64,000 nt of DNA, from NCBI RefSeq assembly GCF_030269645.1, contig NZ_BSTR01000002.1, positions 1-64,000 on the forward strand, in the 5' to 3' direction. Below the pieces are notes generated by a model that saw nothing but the letters and a program-made list of their open reading frames with translations, was not told where the DNA came from and made no database searches. The DNA comes from Actinokineospora sp. NBRC 105648. GTDB taxonomy: Bacteria > Actinomycetota > Actinomycetes > Mycobacteriales > Pseudonocardiaceae. The position numbers were made by a program, and so were the translations under genes. Below are positions 40,126-48,331 of this stretch, one piece after another (the stretch's first letter is position 1; each line of letters opens with the position of its first letter).

Positions 40126-41646
40126 TCAGAAGGTGCCGACCCAGCGCAGCCTCGGCCACAGCCGGTCCCACGACTCGACCGGGTCGTGGCAGAGCAGGAC
40201 CTGTTGCCCCGCTTCGAGGTGCGGCAGGGCGAAGTGCAGGGTGGCCGCTCGCTCGCAGCGGGTGAAGTGGGGTGCGAAGGCGTCGGGGTCGACCCCGACG
40301 GCGATCACGACGGTCTTGTCGTCACCGGGGTGGCCGAAGTCGTAGTAGGAGTTGAGCGCGCTGTAGGCCGGGGGAAGTCCTCGCGCGGGACCGAAACGGT
40401 CGACAGCGCCCGCCTCGGCGTAGTTCTGGCCGTAGACCACGGCGTGGGCGCGCTCGGCGGGCGGCAGGGTCCCGTACACCGCCGCGACCTGGGTGGTCAG
40501 CTCCTCCCAGCCGGTCTGACCGAGTTGGGCCTCGCCGAGACCCGCCAGCGGTGAGTCCTCCGCGTAGGCCGACACCGGGAGCACCGGCAGGCACATCACC
40601 GCGGCCAGCGCCGCGTTCGCCACCACCGCCACCGCCAACACGATCCGGCGGGGCAGCGTGCTGAGCCAGTCGGCGGCCGGGACGCAGCCCGCGGCGGTCA
40701 GGGCGGTCAGCAGGCCTTCGGTGTACCGCCCGAACCCGCCGACGAGCACCAGCACCACCGCGATCGCGACGTAGGCGACCGCGAGGGCGCGGTAGTCCCT
40801 CCACTGTGGACGGCGGAACAGGGCGACCAGCCCGGCGACCCACAGCGGGGTGAGGAAGGGCCCGATCATCAGCACCTGGCCGACGAGGAAGCTCACCGCG
40901 CTGCCGACCCCGAGCGGTTCCGAGAGGTCCGAGGCCATCGAGAGCTGCGGCCAGCCGTGCGTCGCCTGCCAGATCAGCACCGGCAGCGCGATCACCGCAC
41001 CGATCCCGGCGCCCGCGGCGAGGAACCGGTCGCGCGGCACGTGCCGCGGTCCGGCGCCGAGGAGCCCGGCCGCGAGCCCGACGACCAGCAGGACGACGAG
41101 GTACTTCGCGAGCAGGCCGACCCCGACCACGGCGCCGATGGCGAGCCACAGCCGCGAGTCGCGGGTGCGCAGCAGTCGGACCAGCAACCAGCACAGCGCC
41201 ACCCACACGACGTGGTCGACCGCGGTCGGGTGCAGGACGTGCCCGGCGGACAGGGTCGCCAGCGTGCCCGCGGCCGCGAACGCGGCGAGCACCTGGGCCC
41301 GGCCGCCGCCCCCGAGTTCGCGGGCGATGTGCGCGGCGACCCACACCGAAAGCCCGGCGAGCAGGGCGGGCACCACGCGGACGGCGAACGGGGTGTCGCC
41401 GAACAACGCGATCTGCGCTTTCGCGAGCAACGGCACCAGCGGCGGTTGGTCCACGTATCCCCAAGCGGGGTGCGCGCCGGCGACGCGGAAATACAACTCG
41501 TCCATGTAGTAGCCGTACTCGCCCGCCAGAACGAGCAGCAGCGCACTGAGCGCGAGGCTCACCGCGAGCACCGGCCGCCACTGGAACGGCGCAACGACCA
41601 CGCCCTCCCGGGTCTCCGTCCGGGGACCGCCAATCGTTGCAGACAC
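40126..41646 (-). CDS. GT-C membrane glycosyltransferase (GT39/ArnT-like)
   Basis: A 506-residue polytopic protein of the ArnT/PMT superfamily. The first luminal loop carries the catalytic acidic pair in YYMDELYFRVAGAHP, followed by GYVDQPPLVPLLAK, both hallmarks of lipid-linked sugar transferases. About ten hydrophobic helices follow, and a soluble C-terminal part of about 120 residues (AYSALNSYYDFG) lies outside. Such enzymes move a sugar from a polyprenyl-phosphate donor to an acceptor on the outer face of the membrane. In mannopeptimycin the late mannosyl transfers use polyprenyl-phosphomannose enzymes, so a tailoring role on the exported peptide is an attractive inference. GTG 41646 is favoured by GAGAGG 10 bases upstream; GTG 41655 is the alternative. 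Confidence 0.85.
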   Translation of the reverse strand: MSATIGGPRTETREGVVVAPFQWRPVLAVSLALSALLLVLAGEYGYYMDELYFRVAGAHPAWGYVDQPPLVPLLAKAQIALFGDTPFAVRVVPALLAGLSVWVAAHIARELGGGGRAQVLAAFAAAGTLATLSAGHVLHPTAVDHVVWVALCWLLVRLLRTRDSRLWLAIGAVVGVGLLAKYLVVLLVVGLAAGLLGAGPRHVPRDRFLAAGAGIGAVIALPVLIWQATHGWPQLSMASDLSEPLGVGSAVSFLVGQVLMIGPFLTPLWVAGLVALFRRPQWRDYRALAVAYVAIAVVLVLVGGFGRYTEGLLTALTAAGCVPAADWLSTLPRRIVLAVAVVANAALAAVMCLPVLPVSAYAEDSPLAGLGEAQLGQTGWEELTTQVAAVYGTLPPAERAHAVVYGQNYAEAGAVDRFGPARGLPPAYSALNSYYDFGHPGDDKTVVIAVGVDPDAFAPHFTRCERAATLHFALPHLEAGQQVLLCHDPVESWDRLWPRLRWVGTF

Positions 41647-41934
41647 GCCGCACACACCTCTCTCACCTGGGCGCCGACACTTCCGGATCAGGGTTCACCG
41701 ACCACCCGGAAACGGCAACTCCCTTGATTTCTGGGGAAAACGCGCAGGTCATCAGACGGGCGCGGGAGCGGTTCCCGACAACGGATCGGCGGGCATTGTT
41801 TTCCCTGCTAGCCTCAGGCCGTCCCGGTGAACGTATCTGTTCCCGGTGAGTGTCCGGTCGTCGTCAATTCTCTTTTCGCACTACCGGAACCTCCAAGCAT
41901 GGGCGGACCCCCTACTTTCTTAGGCAAGGTGCTT
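41647..41934. promoter_or_regulatory. Divergent promoter region, glycosyltransferase and enduracididine operon
   Basis: About 290 bases between the two divergent starts. The plus-strand frame of the next gene stays open back to GTG 41827, but the extra 36 residues do not match the MppP family and the region is less GC-rich than the genes, so it is read as leader and promoter. No clear -35/-10 pair or strong hairpin can be named with confidence. Confidence 0.45.
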
Positions 41935-43071
41935 GTGATCGGAATACAGGACACCCAGACGAGCCCCGGCAACCTCACCCAGTTCGAGTACCTGGCGTTG
42001 AGCAGCCCGCTCAACCTCTCGGACGGGCACGCCAGACAACGGTTGACCCCGGGCCAGGCGCGGATCATCGACGAACTGCCGAGCATGTGGGCGGACGCGG
42101 TGGAGCGCCCCGTCGACGAGATCGAGAAGGCCTCGCACCGCGCCTACTTCGAGCTGCTCGGGCAGCACAGCTACCCGGCGGCGGACGGCCGGGTGCTCAG
42201 CTGCTACTCGTCCTCGGTGGCGATGGAGATCTTCGCCCGCTCGCTGGCCACCACCACCGACGCGATCGGCCTGGTGCACCCGACCTTCGACAACATCCCG
42301 GACATCCTGCGCGGGGTCGGGCTGCGGCTGGTCCCGGTCGAGGAGGAGCAGCTGCACGGCGGCGACCTGGACCCGGCGCTGCTGCGCTCGGTCGGCTCCC
42401 TGTTCGTCACCACGCCCAACAACCCGACCGGGCGCGTGCTCGCCGAGGAGCGGCTGCGGCGCCTCGCGGCGCAGTGCGCGGAGTACGGCGTGGTGCTGAC
42501 CCTCGACACCTCGTTCCGGGGATTCGACACCCGAGCGCACTACGACCACTACGCGGTGCTCGAGGCGAGCGGCTGCCGCTGGGTGGTCATCGAGGACACC
42601 GGCAAGCTCTGGCCCACCCTCGAGCTGAAGATCGGCTGGCTGGTCTCGGCGGCGAACGTCGGCCTGCCGCTGGCCAACGTGTACTCCGACATCCTGCTCG
42701 GCGTCTCGCCGCTGGTGCTGTCCATGGTCCAGCGCTTCGCCGAGGACGCGGCCGGTGGCGGTCTCGCCGACCTGCACCGGTTCATCGCCCGCAACCGGGC
42801 CACCCTGCGCTCCGGGCTCGCGGGCGTCAGCGGGGTCGGGTTCCCCGACGAGGACAGCCGGGCGAGCGTCGAACGGGTGGACCTCGGCCCGCGCACCGGG
42901 CTCGAGGTGTGGTCGGCGCTGCGCGAGCACAACGTGTTCGCCCTGCCGTGCCACCAGTTCCACTGGGCGCGCCCGGAGGAGGGCGCGTACTCGCTGCGGA
43001 TCGCGCTGTCGCGGTCCGCCGAGTCCGTGGCCACCGCGACCGACGCGCTGCGGTCCGTGCTCGGCGGATGA
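41935..43071 (+). CDS. mppP: MppP-like PLP-dependent L-arginine oxidase/hydroxylase
   Basis: About 378 residues, fold type I PLP enzyme. The sequence follows MppP closely along its length as I recall it: NLTQFEYLALSSPLN, DGHARQ, RVLSCYSSSVAMEI, VHPTFDNIPDILRG, FVTTPNNPTGRVLAEERLRR, TSFRGFD and EDTGKLWPTLELK. K224 should form the Schiff base, matching MppP Lys221. MppP uses O2 to turn L-Arg into 4-hydroxy-2-ketoarginine, the first step to L-enduracididine (established for MppP). The start is uncertain: GTG 41935 gives the family length and has an AGGCAAGG stretch upstream, while GTG 41827 would add an unmatched leader. Its stop overlaps the next ATG. Confidence 0.92.
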   Translation: MIGIQDTQTSPGNLTQFEYLALSSPLNLSDGHARQRLTPGQARIIDELPSMWADAVERPVDEIEKASHRAYFELLGQHSYPAADGRVLSCYSSSVAMEIFARSLATTTDAIGLVHPTFDNIPDILRGVGLRLVPVEEEQLHGGDLDPALLRSVGSLFVTTPNNPTGRVLAEERLRRLAAQCAEYGVVLTLDTSFRGFDTRAHYDHYAVLEASGCRWVVIEDTGKLWPTLELKIGWLVSAANVGLPLANVYSDILLGVSPLVLSMVQRFAEDAAGGGLADLHRFIARNRATLRSGLAGVSGVGFPDEDSRASVERVDLGPRTGLEVWSALREHNVFALPCHQFHWARPEEGAYSLRIALSRSAESVATATDALRSVLGG

Positions 43072-44279
43072 GCGCCGAGGACTCCGCCGGGCCGCTGTCG
43101 CACCGCCGGTCCTGGAGTCCCGGCGTCGTGCAGCAGGTCGGCCCGGCCGGGACGGTCGACCTCGGACCGGGGTACCTCGAACCGGGTCTGCTGCCGGTCG
43201 ACCTGCTCGCGGCGGCCTACCCGGCGGCACTGGCCGAGTACGGCTCGGCGGCGCTCGCCTACGGCGACGACCGCGGCGCGGTGCCGTTCCGCGCGCTGGT
43301 GGCCGATCGGGTGGCCCGGGCGGAGGGGCCGCCGTGCGGGCCGGACAATGTGCTCGTCACGGCGGGGACCTCGCACGCGTTGCACCTGCTCGCGACGGGG
43401 CTCGCCCAGTCCGGTGAGGTCGTGCTCGTCGAGCAGTACGGCTACGACTACGGCAGGCGGATCCTGGCCGACCGCGGCCTGCGCGCCCGCGCGGTGCCGA
43501 TGGACGCGGCGGGCGTGGACCCGGCGGCGCTGGACGAGGCGATCGCCACCACCCGGGCGGCCGGGGAGCGGATCGCCTTCGCCTACCTCGCGCCGACCTT
43601 CCACAACCCGACCGGGCTCGTCTCCCCGGTCGGGCGCCGCCGCGAGCTGCTGGCCGTCGCGGCCCGGCACGGGGTGCTGCTCGTCGAGGACGACGCGTAC
43701 GCCGAACTGGGCCTGGACGGCGGAGCCGACCCCGTCTCCCTGGCGGGCCTGGCGGGGTACCGGGGTGTGGTCAGGCTCCGGACGTTCTCGAAGACGCTGG
43801 GCCCGGGGCTGCGCCTGGGCTACCTGCTCGCCGACCCGGCGATCGTGGGTCGGCTCGCCGGGACCGGGTTGTTCACCAGCGGCGGCTCCGCGAACCACGT
43901 CACCTCCCTCGCGGTGGCCTGGTTGCTGCGGTCCGGCGAGTACGACCGCCACCTCGGCTGGCTGCGCTCGCGGCTGCGCGAACGGCGCGACGCACTCGCG
44001 GTCGCGCTGGGCTCCGGACTGGAGGGAGTCGTCGAGTTCACCACTCCCGCGGGCGGCTACTTCCTCTGGTTGCGATCCACTCACGACGAGGCACGCCTGG
44101 TCACCGCCGCGGCCGCCGCGAAGATCAACGCACTGCCCGGTTCGCGCTTCGGAACCGGTCCACAACCGACCGTTCGGCTGGCGTACAGCCTGAACCCACC
44201 GAGCGCCCTGACCGCCGCGGCCGAGGCGCTCGGCCGCTGCTGGCGCGCACTGTCCAGTTTGGAGCGGACCCACCCATGA
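43068..44279 (+). CDS. mppQ: MppQ-like PLP aminotransferase
   Basis: A 403-residue class I/II aminotransferase. The fold type I motifs are in place: GTSHALHLLATGL, PTFHNPTGL, VEDDAYAELGLDG, and the PLP Lys in RTFSKTLGPGLRLGY. On its own the sequence only says aminotransferase of the MocR/2-aminoadipate type. The position between MppP and MppR homologues, with ATGA overlaps on both sides, identifies it as the enzyme that transaminates 2-ketoenduracididine to L-enduracididine (assigned role of MppQ). Confidence 0.9.
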   Translation: MSAEDSAGPLSHRRSWSPGVVQQVGPAGTVDLGPGYLEPGLLPVDLLAAAYPAALAEYGSAALAYGDDRGAVPFRALVADRVARAEGPPCGPDNVLVTAGTSHALHLLATGLAQSGEVVLVEQYGYDYGRRILADRGLRARAVPMDAAGVDPAALDEAIATTRAAGERIAFAYLAPTFHNPTGLVSPVGRRRELLAVAARHGVLLVEDDAYAELGLDGGADPVSLAGLAGYRGVVRLRTFSKTLGPGLRLGYLLADPAIVGRLAGTGLFTSGGSANHVTSLAVAWLLRSGEYDRHLGWLRSRLRERRDALAVALGSGLEGVVEFTTPAGGYFLWLRSTHDEARLVTAAAAAKINALPGSRFGTGPQPTVRLAYSLNPPSALTAAAEALGRCWRALSSLERTHP

Positions 44280-45070
44280 CCACCAGCGCACCCGCGGGCC
44301 CGGTCGGCTACAGCCTGCCGCTCTCGCCGTCCGGCGACGCCGCGATGATCACCCCACCGCCGTGGCACTTCGCCGGTGACGTGGTCATGGTCGACTACCG
44401 GGTCGACCCGGGGGTCGCGCGGCGGTTCCTGCCACCGGAACTGGACCTCGGCGCGGACCCCGGCCGGGCCGCCGCCGTCTTCGCCGACTGGCAGTGGTGC
44501 TCGGACAGCGGCGCGGAGCTGGCCGAACCCGCCCGCTGCCAGTTCACCGAGTTCCTGATCCTGCTCGGCTGCGAGTACCGGGGCAAACCCTTGGCGAGGT
44601 GCCCGTACGCCTGGGTGGACAGCCCGGTCCCGATGGTCCGCGGCTGGGTGCAGGGCATGCCGAAGCAGTTCGGCGAGATCCACCAGACCCGCCCGAGGAC
44701 CGTCGGCCGCGCGGGACCACGACCGGGATCCCCGGGCCGCTACGACGGCACCCTCTCGGTGCACGGCAAGCGGGTCGCCGAGGCCACCGTCCACCCGGCC
44801 CGGCGCGTCGAGGACCCACCCGCGCTCCACGCGGTCCCGCTCGTGCACACCCGGTACTTCCCCGGCTGGGTCGCGTCGCAACCGCCGGTCTCCCAGCTGG
44901 TGACCTCGGAGGTCACCGACGTCGAGTTCGGCGAGATCTGGACCGGCGCCGCGAACCTGACCCTGTTCGACACCCTGGACGGCGACTTCGCGGGCCTCGC
45001 CCCCCTCGAGATCGGCGCGGGCCACGTCTTCTCCTACGCCGAGACCCTCCTCGGCGGCCAAGCACTCTGA
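44276..45070 (+). CDS. mppR: MppR-like acetoacetate-decarboxylase-fold cyclase
   Basis: A 264-residue member of the acetoacetate decarboxylase superfamily. K130 in WVQGMPKQFGEIHQ is the Schiff-base lysine. MppR does not decarboxylate: it dehydrates and cyclises 4-hydroxy-2-ketoarginine to the cyclic guanidine 2-ketoenduracididine (established for MppR). The N-terminal MITPPPWHFAGDVVMVDYRV and the terminal FSYAETLLGG fit the family. The start overlaps the mppQ stop. It is the last gene of the enduracididine operon and probably the right edge of the cluster. Confidence 0.92.
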   Translation: MTTSAPAGPVGYSLPLSPSGDAAMITPPPWHFAGDVVMVDYRVDPGVARRFLPPELDLGADPGRAAAVFADWQWCSDSGAELAEPARCQFTEFLILLGCEYRGKPLARCPYAWVDSPVPMVRGWVQGMPKQFGEIHQTRPRTVGRAGPRPGSPGRYDGTLSVHGKRVAEATVHPARRVEDPPALHAVPLVHTRYFPGWVASQPPVSQLVTSEVTDVEFGEIWTGAANLTLFDTLDGDFAGLAPLEIGAGHVFSYAETLLGGQAL

Positions 45071-45493
45071 ACGGGCCGAACGGCCACCCGCGAGGACGAC
45101 TGGGCCTGAAGTCAGCGCCCGTCGCGGGCGGCCCGGCAAGATCCTCCCCGTGTCGAGGGAGCCGCCGAGGAACTGTTTGGGTCAGCTCCTTTCCGTAGTC
45201 AACCACCCCGTTGTCGCCGATGCGGTAGTGCGAAGTGGAAGCATCCGTAGTGCCCGGCTTACCCCCGAACGAGTGATTCCCAGCCGCACCTCACGGGGGT
45301 GGCCGGGTCGCTGACGATCAACGGGGAGATCGTCAGCACAGCTTGGCCGAAGCGGGATCGAGCACGAGTTCCGCTCGGGCGCTTTCCGCCGCACCGCTGG
45401 GCCGTTCGGGTGATCGCCGCCGGGTCCCGGAACTATCTCGCTGCGCGCCGGTATAGATCAAGTGCTGCGGCCGGCGTGGGCGAGGGGACAGCG
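45071..45493. other. Spacer at right edge of the peptide cluster
   Basis: About 420 bases after mppR. There is no supported gene. The frame of the following membrane protein stays open upstream to 45299, but that part has no hydrophobic or conserved character and is read as untranslated. No strong terminator hairpin was found, only short weak inverted repeats. Confidence 0.4.
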
Positions 45494-46582
45494 GTGAGGA
45501 ACTACCAGGTCGAGTACCAGGGCCGCGAGTTCACCGGCTACTGGACGATGCGCCCGGGCTGCCTCGGGATCGTCGCGGTGTACCTGCTCGTGACGCTGGT
45601 GTACGCGGTGGTGGGGGCGTTGTTCGCGGCGTTCAGCCTGCCCGACGGGACCGCGAGGCTCACCGCGGGGGACGGGTGGGCGTCGCTGCGGTGGCTGGCA
45701 GGCGCCAGTGCGGCGGTCAACGGAGCCCTGCCCGCGTACTCGCTGCTGCTGACCTGCCTCATCTGTGCGACCGGGGTGTTCCTGCTGGCGGTCCTCGCCC
45801 TCGGCGCGCGGCACCGGGAGCCCGCGTTCGCGGTCATCGCGCTGCTCACGGCGCCCCTCGCGGCAGCCGGGCTGCACGCGGTGGCGTGGGTGGGCGCGGC
45901 GGTGCACTGGGTGGTCAGGACCATCGGCCCGTGGGTCCTCGCGGCGTCCGCGTGGGTCCGCGGCTGGGACTGGTGGGTGTGGGTGCTCTTGGTGGCCCTC
46001 GGCGTCCTGTCGTCGATGGCGTTCTCCTCGAACGGGCCTGCGTTCGTGTCCGTGCTCGGGACGGTGGGCGGGGTGGTCGTGAGCGCCGCCTTGAGCATCG
46101 GGCTCGGTCTGCTGCTCCTCGGACTCGTCTTCAAGGTCCCGTTCTTGCAGTTCCTGCTGGCGCTGAGCGTGCTGTGCGTGTTCGGGCAACTGGTCGTCGA
46201 CCAGCTCACCGGGACGGTGAAGGCGGGGCGCGGGCACCGGGGTGTGCTGCTGGGCGCGCTGGGGGTCGGCACGTCCTGGTCGATGCTGATGGTCGTCGGC
46301 GACGTCGGCGGCAGCCACGCCCTCTACCCCCAGGTCGCGCGCGACTGGGTGGCGAACACGCTGATGGGCGACAACCCGCCGCAGTTCGACGCGTTCATGG
46401 CCCTGGTCGTCGTGGCCGGGTCGGCGCTCTCGGTCTTGGCCAACGTGCACCGCATGCGCGAGGAGCCCACGCACGAGCAGTTCATGCGGTCGGTCGTGTT
46501 CACCCTCTACAGCATGGCGTTCGCCGCGCTCATCGCCGCGATCGGGCACCGGAGTGAGACCGGCGGGAACCGCCGGGGCTGA
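45494..46582 (+). CDS. Polytopic membrane protein of unknown function
   Basis: A 362-residue protein with about nine hydrophobic helices (for example LGIVAVYLLVTLVYAVVGAL and LLLTCLICATGVFLLAVLAL). It has a short basic N-terminus (MRNYQVEYQGREFTG) and one longer loop near SHALYPQVARDWVANTLMGD. I do not recognise the family. The GTG start is chosen because GAGGGG lies 7 bases upstream and the hydrophobic core begins soon after; the upstream open frame is low quality. Its neighbours give no functional hint. Confidence 0.7.
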   Translation: MRNYQVEYQGREFTGYWTMRPGCLGIVAVYLLVTLVYAVVGALFAAFSLPDGTARLTAGDGWASLRWLAGASAAVNGALPAYSLLLTCLICATGVFLLAVLALGARHREPAFAVIALLTAPLAAAGLHAVAWVGAAVHWVVRTIGPWVLAASAWVRGWDWWVWVLLVALGVLSSMAFSSNGPAFVSVLGTVGGVVVSAALSIGLGLLLLGLVFKVPFLQFLLALSVLCVFGQLVVDQLTGTVKAGRGHRGVLLGALGVGTSWSMLMVVGDVGGSHALYPQVARDWVANTLMGDNPPQFDAFMALVVVAGSALSVLANVHRMREEPTHEQFMRSVVFTLYSMAFAALIAAIGHRSETGGNRRG

Positions 46583-46661
46583 CCGGCACGTCGGCCGGGA
46601 ACGCCGGGTCCGGTTGGCCACAACGGGGCGTGAAAAGGGCGACGGTGGGGCATCCAGGTGT

Positions 46662-47063
46662 ATGACCATGGTCGAGTGGGCGGTGTTCACCGCGACGGTG
46701 CCGGTGCGGGTCGAGCAGTTGGCCCTGATCCGCGCCAGGGTGCGCGGGTGGATGGCCGACTGCAAGATCACCCACCGCACCCGCCACGACGTGGTCTGGG
46801 CCGCGAGCGAGGCGTTGAGCAGCGCTATCGACCACCTGCGATCACGCCGCGGTGGTGGGTCCGCAGAGGCGACGGTGACGTTGCACGTGGACTCAGAGGT
46901 GCTGGTGCTGACCGCGAGGGACCACTTCGCCTGGACCGACCCCGGGCGCGATCCCGGCATGGTCGATGGGCTGCGGGTGATGCGCGAGGTGGCTGACCGG
47001 ATGAGCCTGACCACCGACCCGGACACCGATGTGAGCACCCTGGTCGCCGTCTTCCCCCGCTGA
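46662..47063 (+). CDS. RsbW-like ATP-binding protein with altered N-box
   Basis: A 133-residue stand-alone protein resembling the HATPase_c_2 (anti-sigma/regulatory kinase) fold: VPVRVEQLALIRARVRGWM at the start, ASEALSSAIDH at the N-box position, TVTLHVDSEVLVLTARDH in the middle strands, and DGLRVMREVADRMSLTTDP near the end. The usual N-box is E-A-x-x-N-A-x-x-H. Here the Asn that coordinates Mg-ATP is Ser, so kinase activity is doubtful and binding alone is more likely. No sigma factor gene is adjacent. ATG 46662 or ATG 46668 could start it. Confidence 0.65.
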   Translation: MTMVEWAVFTATVPVRVEQLALIRARVRGWMADCKITHRTRHDVVWAASEALSSAIDHLRSRRGGGSAEATVTLHVDSEVLVLTARDHFAWTDPGRDPGMVDGLRVMREVADRMSLTTDPDTDVSTLVAVFPR

Positions 47064-47158
47064 CACGGGACCTTAAGACGGCCGCGAAAGTCCTCGCCGA
47101 GGTCAAGGCCGACCCCGCACTCGCCGCGACTGGCCTGGCTTCGTCGATCAGGACGAAC

Positions 47159-47392
47159 GTGAACGCCATGTGTCCGGACATCCCACGCGGCAACACGGCC
47201 AACCACGTGGACGTGGAGATCTACTACTGCAACGGCGGCGCCAACCAGCAATGGACCTACGAGCCCACCACCGGGTACCCGCGCGTGCAGCACAGCGGCA
47301 TGTGCCTGACGATCACGTCGTTCAACTACAAGTCGAAGACCACTCAGGACGCCTGCGGCCAAAACTACCAGCACTGGGACGTGAACTTCTGA
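47159..47392 (+). CDS. Truncated ricin-type lectin fragment
   Basis: About 77 residues that match the end of an R-type (ricin B) carbohydrate-binding domain: YYCNGGANQQWTY, then SGMCLTI and GQNYQHWDVNF. It has three cysteines after the start region. There is no signal peptide at GTG 47159. In-frame codons upstream (T-A-A-K-V-L-A-E-V-K from about 47080) look like part of a longer exported protein with no start, so this is probably the 3-prime end of a decayed secreted lectin or hydrolase. Confidence 0.45.
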   Translation: MNAMCPDIPRGNTANHVDVEIYYCNGGANQQWTYEPTTGYPRVQHSGMCLTITSFNYKSKTTQDACGQNYQHWDVNF

Positions 47393-47770
47393 TCCGCGAA
47401 CACCGATTTGGCCCCCGCTTGTCCAGGAGACTCACCTGCGGGCAGCGTTGTCCGAGTCCGCCCCCGTGTCCGATCCGTTGTGGCGCAACGCGACCAGGTT
47501 CGGCGAGGCCGCGCGCTCATGACCACAAGCGGATGCGGGGCAGAGTTCCGCGAGCCCTCTCGCCGTTCGCCGCGCGCTGCCTCCATTGTGGACATGAGGA
47601 TCTCCTCGCCGGGATCTGCGGCCGGTCGGAAGGACTCGTTGTTCGGCGACACCCACACGCACTGCTGGGGCGGATGCTCTTCCGCACCCGGACCATGGTG
47701 GTCACCGGGTCCTCGGTCCGAGGGCCGCCAAGGGCGGGCAGACCATCGACTTCCCCGGCACCGATCGGCT
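47393..47770. other. Spacer with no supported gene
   Basis: About 380 bases downstream of the lectin fragment and of the convergent secreted-protein gene. Open frames on both strands are rich in Arg/Ser/Pro with no motif. Nothing else was identified. Confidence 0.4.
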
Positions 47771-47806
47771 GCCGTGTCCCACGACCATGCGGTCGTGGGA
47801 CACGGC
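47771..47806 (-). terminator. 15-bp perfect hairpin after the small secreted protein gene
   Basis: GCCGTGTCCCACGAC (47771-47785) pairs exactly with GTCGTGGGACACGGC (47792-47806) around the 6-base loop CATGCG. It begins 5 bases beyond the stop codon of the minus-strand gene, the expected place for a terminator. There is no T-run, as is common for actinobacterial hairpin terminators. Confidence 0.8.
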
Positions 47807-47810
47807 GCGG

Positions 47811-48107
47811 CTACGCGGCGGCGAGCAGGTACTGCACGTTGGTGTCGGGTCGGCAGCTGGAACTGGGTCGGGTGGCGGTGTAGGTGAACCCGGCGGTCAC
47901 CTTGCACGCCCACAACCCGGTCCGGGGCAGCGTGACGTAGTAGAGGGGCTCGCACCCCTGGTCGGCACGCACCATCGTGTAGGTGTAGCCGGCCGGCACC
48001 GTGCGGCACGACCAGAACGGCGAGTCCTGCGCCGACGCCGGTCCGGCCAGGGCCGTCAACGCCAGCGCCGTCGCCGACGCGACACCGAGCATCTTCCCGA
48101 ACTTCAC
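47811..48107 (-). CDS. Small secreted four-cysteine protein with internal repeat
   Basis: A 98-residue precursor. Residues 1-26 form a Sec signal peptide (basic VKFGK, hydrophobic MLGVASATALALTALAG, cleavage after PASA). The mature part of about 72 residues starts QDSPFW and has four Cys. It is two copies of one pattern: W-S-C then PAGYTYTMVRADQGC, and W-A-C then TAGFTYTATRPSSSC, so two disulfide-closed units are likely. The GTG start has AAGGTGG upstream, whereas the longer frame lacks a signal. The AATTGGTT/AACCAATT palindrome at 48188-48204 lies in its promoter region, and the strong hairpin just downstream ends the transcript. The family is not recognised. Confidence 0.75.
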   Translation of the reverse strand: MKFGKMLGVASATALALTALAGPASAQDSPFWSCRTVPAGYTYTMVRADQGCEPLYYVTLPRTGLWACKVTAGFTYTATRPSSSCRPDTNVQYLLAAA

Positions 48108-48187
48108 GGAGGTCCACCTTTCGCCGCGGCCGGGCCCGGTGCGGGCCCGCTCCATCAAAGCAGGCCGACCGCCCGTGATCATCCACC

Positions 48188-48204
48188 AATTGGTTCAACC
48201 AATT
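48188..48204. promoter_or_regulatory. Perfect 17-bp palindrome, FadR/GntR-like operator
   Basis: AATTGGTTCAACCAATT has 8-base arms around one central C and stands out as an AT-rich island. Its core TGGT-n-n-n-ACCA matches the general form of FadR-subfamily GntR operators. It lies about 80 bases upstream of the small secreted protein start. No GntR gene is in the window. Confidence 0.6.
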
Positions 48205-48331
48205 TAGCCGCAGCGACAGTGCCCCGCGGCGGACGGCGGTGGGCGATCCCGGGGAGGTGTTCGGGTGTGGCGCCGGAGTCCTTCGAGAGCCTTGCCCAGG
48301 GTCTGCCGGAACGTCGTGGCGGCGTTGGTCG

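Noticed and set aside
41827-41934. Upstream GTG start for the MppP homologue
   Set aside because: The added 36 residues do not match MppP, and the downstream GTG gives the family length. Kept only as an alternative.
41935-43071. Reading the first aminotransferase-like gene as a capreomycidine synthase (VioD type)
   Set aside because: Its motifs and length follow MppP, and MppR and MppQ partners are adjacent. Capreomycidine clusters have no acetoacetate-decarboxylase-fold partner.
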